A model generated the notes under the pieces. The model was not told where the DNA came from, ran no database searches, and saw only the letters and a program-made list of their open reading frames with translations. Below are positions 7,153-7,893 of a DNA stretch of 7,893 bases, piece after piece; position 1 is the stretch's first letter, and every line of letters begins with the position of its first letter. Both the position numbers and the translations under genes were made by a program. The stretch lies in the NCBI GenBank assembly GCA_016177515.1, contig JACOUZ010000007.1, positions 1 to 7,893 of the forward strand, written 5' to 3'. The stretch comes from Acidobacteriota bacterium (GTDB lineage Bacteria; Acidobacteriota; Polarisedimenticolia; Gp22-AA2).

Positions 7153-7893
7153 TCAGACGATCCCGGTGATCCCCTCGCCGCCCGGACGCGGGGCGATCGG
7201 CGCCGCCTTGCTCTCGACGGGGGCCGGCTGCAGCGCCTGGGACGCCTCGAGGATCGCCCCCTCCAGGACGTCGAGCCCCTCCTCCAGCTGGTCGTCGCTG
7301 ATCACCAGGGGCATCAGCGTCCGGATGACGTTGCCGTAGGTCCCGGCGCTGATCACGATCACGCCGCGCTCGTAGCACAGGCGTGTAATCTTCGTGACCA
7401 GCTCCTTCGCCGGCTCCTTGGTGGTGCGGTCCTTGACGAACTCGATGGCGCGCATGGCGCCGGCGCCGCGCGTGTTCCCGACGTACGGGCACTTCTTCCA
7501 CAGTCCTTCGAAGCGATCGCGCACCTTCTCGCCGATCTTCCCCGCTCTCTCGGCCAGGCCCTGTTTCTCGATGATCTCGATCGAGGCCAGGGCGGCGGCG
7601 CAGGCGACCGGGTTGCCGCCGAAGGTGCCGCCCAGGCTGCCCTCCTGGGGCGCGTCCATGATCTCGGCGCGGCCGGTGATCGCGGCCAGGGGGAGCCCCG
7701 AGGCGATCGACTTCGAGGTCACGATGATGTCCGGCTCGATCCCCCAGTGCTCGCAGGCGAACATCCTGCCGCTCCGCCCGAAGCCGGTCTGCACCTCGTC
7801 GGCGATCACCAGGATGTTGTGCTTGCGGCAGATGTTGATCAGGATCGGGTAGTACTCCTGCGGCGGCATGATGAAGCCGCCTTCGCCCAGGAC
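7153..7893 (-). CDS. gabT: 4-aminobutyrate aminotransferase family, class III PLP enzyme (5' part missing)
   Basis: The visible 246 residues are the C-terminal part; the gene continues past the right edge. The first visible residues, VLGEGGF, and IADEVQTGFGRSGRMFACE match the PLP-binding region of 4-aminobutyrate aminotransferases. Counting from the internal Met encoded at 7867-7869, D24 should contact the PLP ring nitrogen and K53 in TSKSIASGLP is the Schiff-base lysine. GGTFGGNPVACAAAL follows as in GabT. These enzymes transfer the amino group of GABA to 2-oxoglutarate, giving succinate semialdehyde and glutamate. Related substrates (acetylornithine, diaminobutyrate, other omega-amines) cannot be excluded without the N-terminal half. 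About 28 residues after the normal end (QALQPAPVESKAAPIAPRPG onward) form a Pro/Ala-rich extension. It is the first visible gene of the run leading into fabI. Confidence 0.88.
   Translation of the reverse strand, partial: VLGEGGFIMPPQEYYPILINICRKHNILVIADEVQTGFGRSGRMFACEHWGIEPDIIVTSKSIASGLPLAAITGRAEIMDAPQEGSLGGTFGGNPVACAAALASIEIIEKQGLAERAGKIGEKVRDRFEGLWKKCPYVGNTRGAGAMRAIEFVKDRTTKEPAKELVTKITRLCYERGVIVISAGTYGNVIRTLMPLVISDDQLEEGLDVLEGAILEASQALQPAPVESKAAPIAPRPGGEGITGIV

Overview
The window is uniformly GC-rich, and nearly every base is coding or regulatory. It carries a sigma-54 enhancer-binding protein, a FabI-type enoyl-ACP reductase and a Cys-anchored lipoprotein. That points to a high-GC, probably diderm bacterium, of the Acidobacteriota or myxobacterial/deltaproteobacterial kind. 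The sequence alone does not fix the phylum. I see no rRNA, tRNA, CRISPR array, insertion sequence or phage gene.

Left part, + strand (1-824): the 3' end of a dCMP/cytidine deaminase-family gene, followed 4 nt later by a 192-aa protein. That protein joins a response-regulator receiver domain to a histidine-kinase H-box/dimerisation helix pair, then stops before any ATPase domain.

Middle (854-3456): a large - strand gene for an FHA-GAF-AAA+-Fis sigma-54 activator, converging on the gene above. It is transcribed away from a 260-bp regulatory region. That region holds a perfect 7+5+7 inverted repeat near the activator start. It also holds a near-consensus -24/-12 (sigma-54) promoter on the + strand, pointing away from the activator gene. 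About 77 nt past the predicted transcription start is a 153-codon + strand frame with coding-like codon use and four cysteines. The layout of activator, operator and divergent sigma-54 target is the most distinctive part of the window. The link between the parts is inferred.

Right part, - strand (3341-7893): a tightly packed five-gene run, read from high to low coordinates. In order it encodes a 4-aminobutyrate aminotransferase-family enzyme (5' end outside the window), FabI, an ABC-2 type ATPase, its ABC-2 permease, and a lipoprotein of unknown function with a Pro/Ala-rich tail. Gaps are 12, about 0, 25 and 43 nt, so one transcript and some translational coupling are likely. The ATPase has no ATG, GTG or TTG early enough to encode its conserved first strand. 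A CTG immediately after the fabI stop, with a Shine-Dalgarno-like GGGGA, is the best candidate start. The lipoprotein gene ends inside the + strand 153-codon frame, a 116-nt tail-to-tail overlap.
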